A stretch of DNA of 62,306 nt from Streptomyces ureilyticus (lineage in GTDB: Bacteria; Actinomycetota; Actinomycetes; Streptomycetales; Streptomycetaceae), in contig NZ_JAAKZX010000030.1 of NCBI RefSeq assembly GCF_011045025.1, positions 1 through 62,306 on the forward strand. The letters are read 5' to 3'. A program made the translations under genes and the position numbers. Below, in pieces: positions 60,427 to 62,306 of the stretch (positions are counted from its first letter, which is position 1; every line of letters begins with the position of its first letter). The notes below the pieces were generated by a model, which had not been told where the DNA came from, ran no database searches, and saw nothing but the letters and a program-made list of their open reading frames with translations.

Positions 60427-61640
60427 TTCTCCCCCTCGAAGTTCGGGTTCTCCCAGATGACCGTCGCGCCCATGCCGAATCCGACGCACATGGTCGTCAG
60501 GCCGTAGCGGACGTGCGGCTGCTCCTCGAACTGGCGGGCCAGCTGCGTCATCAGACGGACGCCGGAGGAGGCGAGCGGGTGGCCGTAGGCGATGGCGCCG
60601 CCGTACTGGTTGACGCGCGCGTCGTCGTCCGCGATGCCGTAGTGGTCCAGGAAGGCCAGGACCTGCACGGCGAACGCCTCGTTGATCTCGAAGAGGTTGA
60701 TGTCCTCGATCGACAGGCCCGCCTTGGCGAGGGCCTTCTCGGTCGCCGGGATCGGGCCGTAGCCCATCACCTCGGGCTCGACACCCGCGAAGGCGTACGA
60801 GACCAGGCGCATCTTGACCGGCAGGTTGTTCTCGCGGGCGAAGTCCTCGGACGCGATGATCGAGGCGGTGGCGCCGTCGTTCAGACCGGCCGCGTTGCCG
60901 GCCGTGACCCGGCCGTGCACACGGAACGGAGTCTTGAGGCCCGCCAGGTTCTCCAGCGTGGTCCCCGGCCGCATCGGCTCGTCGGCGGTGACCAGGCCCC
61001 AGCCCGTCTCACCCGCCTCCTCGTTGGTACGGCGTACGGAGATCGGGACCAGGTCGGCCTGGATCTTGCCGTTGGCGTAGGCCTTCGCGGCCTTCTCCTG
61101 CGAGCGCACGGCGTACTCGTCGGCGCGCTGCTTGGTGATGTGCGGGTAGCGGTCGTGCAGGTTCTCCGCGGTCATGCCCATGAACAGGGCAGACTCGTCG
61201 ACCAGCTTCTCGCTCACGAACCGCGGGTTCGGGTCCACGCCCTCGCCCATCGGGTGGCGGCCCATGTGCTCGACACCACCGGCGATGACGGCGTCGTAGG
61301 CGCCGAAGGCGATGGAGCCCGCGGTCGTGGTGACGGCGGTCAGAGCACCGGCACACATGCGGTCGATCGAGTAACCGGGCACGGACTGCGGCAGCCCGGC
61401 CAGGATGCCGGCCGTGCGACCGATGGTCAGGCCCTGGTCACCGATCTGCGTGGTGGCGGCGATGGCGACCTCGTCGACCTTCTTCGGGTCGAGACCCGGG
61501 TTGCGGCGCAGCAGCTCCCGGATCGCCTTCACGACGAGGTCGTCGGCACGGGTCTCGTGGTAGATGCCCTTCGGGCCCGCCTTGCCGAACGGGGTACGGA
61601 CGCCGTCGACGAAGACGACGTCCCTGACGGTACGAGGCAC
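60423..61640 (-). CDS. fadA: Acetyl-CoA acyltransferase (thiolase)
   Basis: 405 residues. Thiolase catalytic residues are all present: acylated Cys in SIDRMCAGALTAV near residue 95, His in GGAIAYGHPLASSGVRL near 355 and the second Cys in TTMCVGFGMGATVIWE near 385; NEAFAVQVLAFL is the usual NEAF motif. Completes the beta-oxidation cycle by releasing acetyl-CoA. GTG 61640 is preceded by GGAGGAG. Partner of FadB in one operon. A perfect 18-bp palindrome upstream is a likely TetR-type operator. Confidence 0.95.
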   Translation of the reverse strand: MPRTVRDVVFVDGVRTPFGKAGPKGIYHETRADDLVVKAIRELLRRNPGLDPKKVDEVAIAATTQIGDQGLTIGRTAGILAGLPQSVPGYSIDRMCAGALTAVTTTAGSIAFGAYDAVIAGGVEHMGRHPMGEGVDPNPRFVSEKLVDESALFMGMTAENLHDRYPHITKQRADEYAVRSQEKAAKAYANGKIQADLVPISVRRTNEEAGETGWGLVTADEPMRPGTTLENLAGLKTPFRVHGRVTAGNAAGLNDGATASIIASEDFARENNLPVKMRLVSYAFAGVEPEVMGYGPIPATEKALAKAGLSIEDINLFEINEAFAVQVLAFLDHYGIADDDARVNQYGGAIAYGHPLASSGVRLMTQLARQFEEQPHVRYGLTTMCVGFGMGATVIWENPNFEGEK

Positions 61641-61685
61641 GATGGCTCTCCTCCAGATGCGGGATAGGCGCTGCCGGCACGCACG

Positions 61686-61703
61686 GCTGAGCGCGCGCTC
61701 AGC
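61686..61703. promoter_or_regulatory. 18-bp palindrome upstream of fadA
   Basis: GCTGAGCGCGCGCTCAGC is a perfect palindrome 46-63 bp before the fadA start, with a second near-palindrome TTACGGGTAA further upstream at about 61714-61723. Both are in promoter position; the first has the form of TetR/FadR-type operators. Confidence 0.55.
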
Positions 61704-61793
61704 ACCATGCTACTTACGGGTAACCGTGCTGCCCAGTCCAAGACACGGGAGCGGTGAAGGTCACATGGTCACTTTGACGCTTCGGGGTAACCG

Positions 61794-61811
61794 GCGCCCC
61801 TTTTGGGGCGC
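61794..61811. repeat. Degenerate copy of dispersed GCGCCCC hairpin repeat
   Basis: GCGCCCC-TTTT-GGGGCGC, followed by GCGGCTCCGCCGCG and GGCGCGACAAGCCACGACGG. This series resembles the hairpin-containing intergenic repeat that I know to be widespread in Streptomyces genomes. It separates fadA from the LacI remnant. Confidence 0.5.
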
Positions 61812-61909
61812 GGGACTGTGTTGTTTTTGCGGCTCCGCCGCGCTGGCGCGACAAGCCACGACGGACCCGCGCTGTTCAACGGACCCGCGCTGCCCGTACG
61901 GCGTGGAGC

Positions 61910-62185
61910 TCATCCGGCGTTCCGAGCGGAGCGACCCGGCGGCGCTGTGGATCCCCTCGGCGTCAGTACCGGTGTCGCAACGGGATGCGACCCAGGGCCC
62001 TCCCCGGTGATCACCCCGAACAACGTCCGCGCCACATCCGCCCCGAACCCCTGCACGTCATGGCTCATCGCGGACAGGGTCGGATGCGTCAGCCGGCACA
62101 ACTGGGAGTCGTCCCAGGCGAGCAGCGACACGTCGCCAGGCACGCTCAACCCCATCTCGGCGGCCACCGAGGGCGTAGCGGAGGA
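61910..62185 (-). pseudogene. C-terminal remnant of LacI family regulator
   Basis: Only the last 90 or so residues of a LacI/GalR-type repressor are recognisable: VAAEMGLSVPGDVSLLAWDDSQ, then HPTLSAMSHDVQGFG and a typical end with TPVLTPRGSTAPPG. The DNA-binding domain and most of the sugar-binding domain are absent; upstream of about 62185 the frame loses similarity and runs into a DUF4143 fragment in another frame. There is no plausible start codon or ribosome site, so this is a decayed gene, not a small protein. Confidence 0.7.
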
Positions 62186-62306
62186 CGAAAGCCCCGCAAC
62201 GGCATGATCCGGTCACCGAACGGCAGGGTCTGCTGTCCCGTGTAGAGGACGTAGCCGGCGACAAACCGGTCTCCGAGCAGGTTGGCGAGATGTCGCAGCC
62301 CCGAAA
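62146..62306 (-). pseudogene. C-terminal fragment of DUF4143 ATPase (runs off window)
   Basis: Reading the minus strand from the right edge gives LRHLANLLGDRFVAGYVLYT, then GQQTLPFGDRIMPL, which is the characteristic end of DUF4143-type AAA ATP-binding proteins (usually ...LPFGDRLWALPVSALW). After IMPL the natural ending is missing and the frame continues into the LacI remnant region to a stop at 62146. So the gene was probably cut short by the same rearrangement. The upstream part lies outside the window. Confidence 0.6.

Noticed and set aside
58996..60507. 503-codon plus-strand frame opposite fadB
   Set aside because: Overlaps catalytic fadB sequence on the other strand; no recognisable domain.

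Overview
This is a high-GC chromosomal segment of a Streptomyces or very close relative. The evidence is strong third-position GC bias, GTG starts, tightly packed ATGA/GTGA gene overlaps, Streptomyces-type families (DUF5999, DUF4236, DUF6299, a HTH-MurA fusion) and recognisable regulator boxes (CebR, dre-like, iron-box-like). The gene order from argF through murA2, aconitase, ngcEFG, rok7B7-xylFGH, dxs and fadB-fadA resembles what I remember of the S. coelicolor SCO5976-SCO6027 interval. That is recollection, not a search. I see no rRNA, tRNA, CRISPR array, intact IS or intact prophage.

Left part (1-15 kb). After argF and an anti-sigma-type ATPase comes a CoA-dependent aromatic catabolic cluster, probably for 2-aminobenzoate (anthranilate) or salicylate. 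Its parts are an enoyl-CoA hydratase plus a fused flavin monooxygenase/Old Yellow Enzyme (1982-5103), an aromatic acid-CoA ligase with PaaX (10679-13246), and an acyl-CoA dehydrogenase with RidA (13403-14976). A 13-base identical sequence lies upstream of both outward-facing promoters and is a good candidate PaaX operator. A six-gene operon splits the cluster (5243-10574, minus strand): sulfotransferase, unknown, glycosyltransferase, CysC, CysD, CysN. It looks like a self-contained PAPS-making and glycan-sulfating cassette.

Middle part (15-34 kb). This is a mosaic: small secreted proteins; an in-frame chimera of a GtrB-like glycosyltransferase and the tail of a YfhO-like membrane protein; a 1224-residue HTH/nSTAND/14-WD40 protein; a PepSY protein divergent from a histidine kinase with no adjacent response regulator; a DUF4956/VTC pair; a complete two-component system; an HTH-MurA fusion; an ABC-F ATPase with a possible leader peptide; an MFS pump whose end runs into a repeat triad; and a TTA-containing small membrane protein.

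Right part (34-62 kb). Central and polysaccharide metabolism: aconitase with an iron-box-like site; a cellulose/chitin-type LPMO under a perfect CebR box; a secreted GH92 alpha-mannosidase; the NgcEFG N-acetylglucosamine/chitobiose importer; a ROK regulator and the XylFGH xylose importer; dxs; an amino-acid permease; a NYN/PIN-like protein next to 18-bp tandem repeats; a beta-propeller-like hypothetical next to 16-bp tandem repeats; a phage tail-fibre-like secreted protein with a small coiled-coil partner; and the fadAB fatty-acid oxidation operon. The window ends in abutting remnants of a LacI regulator and a DUF4143 ATPase.
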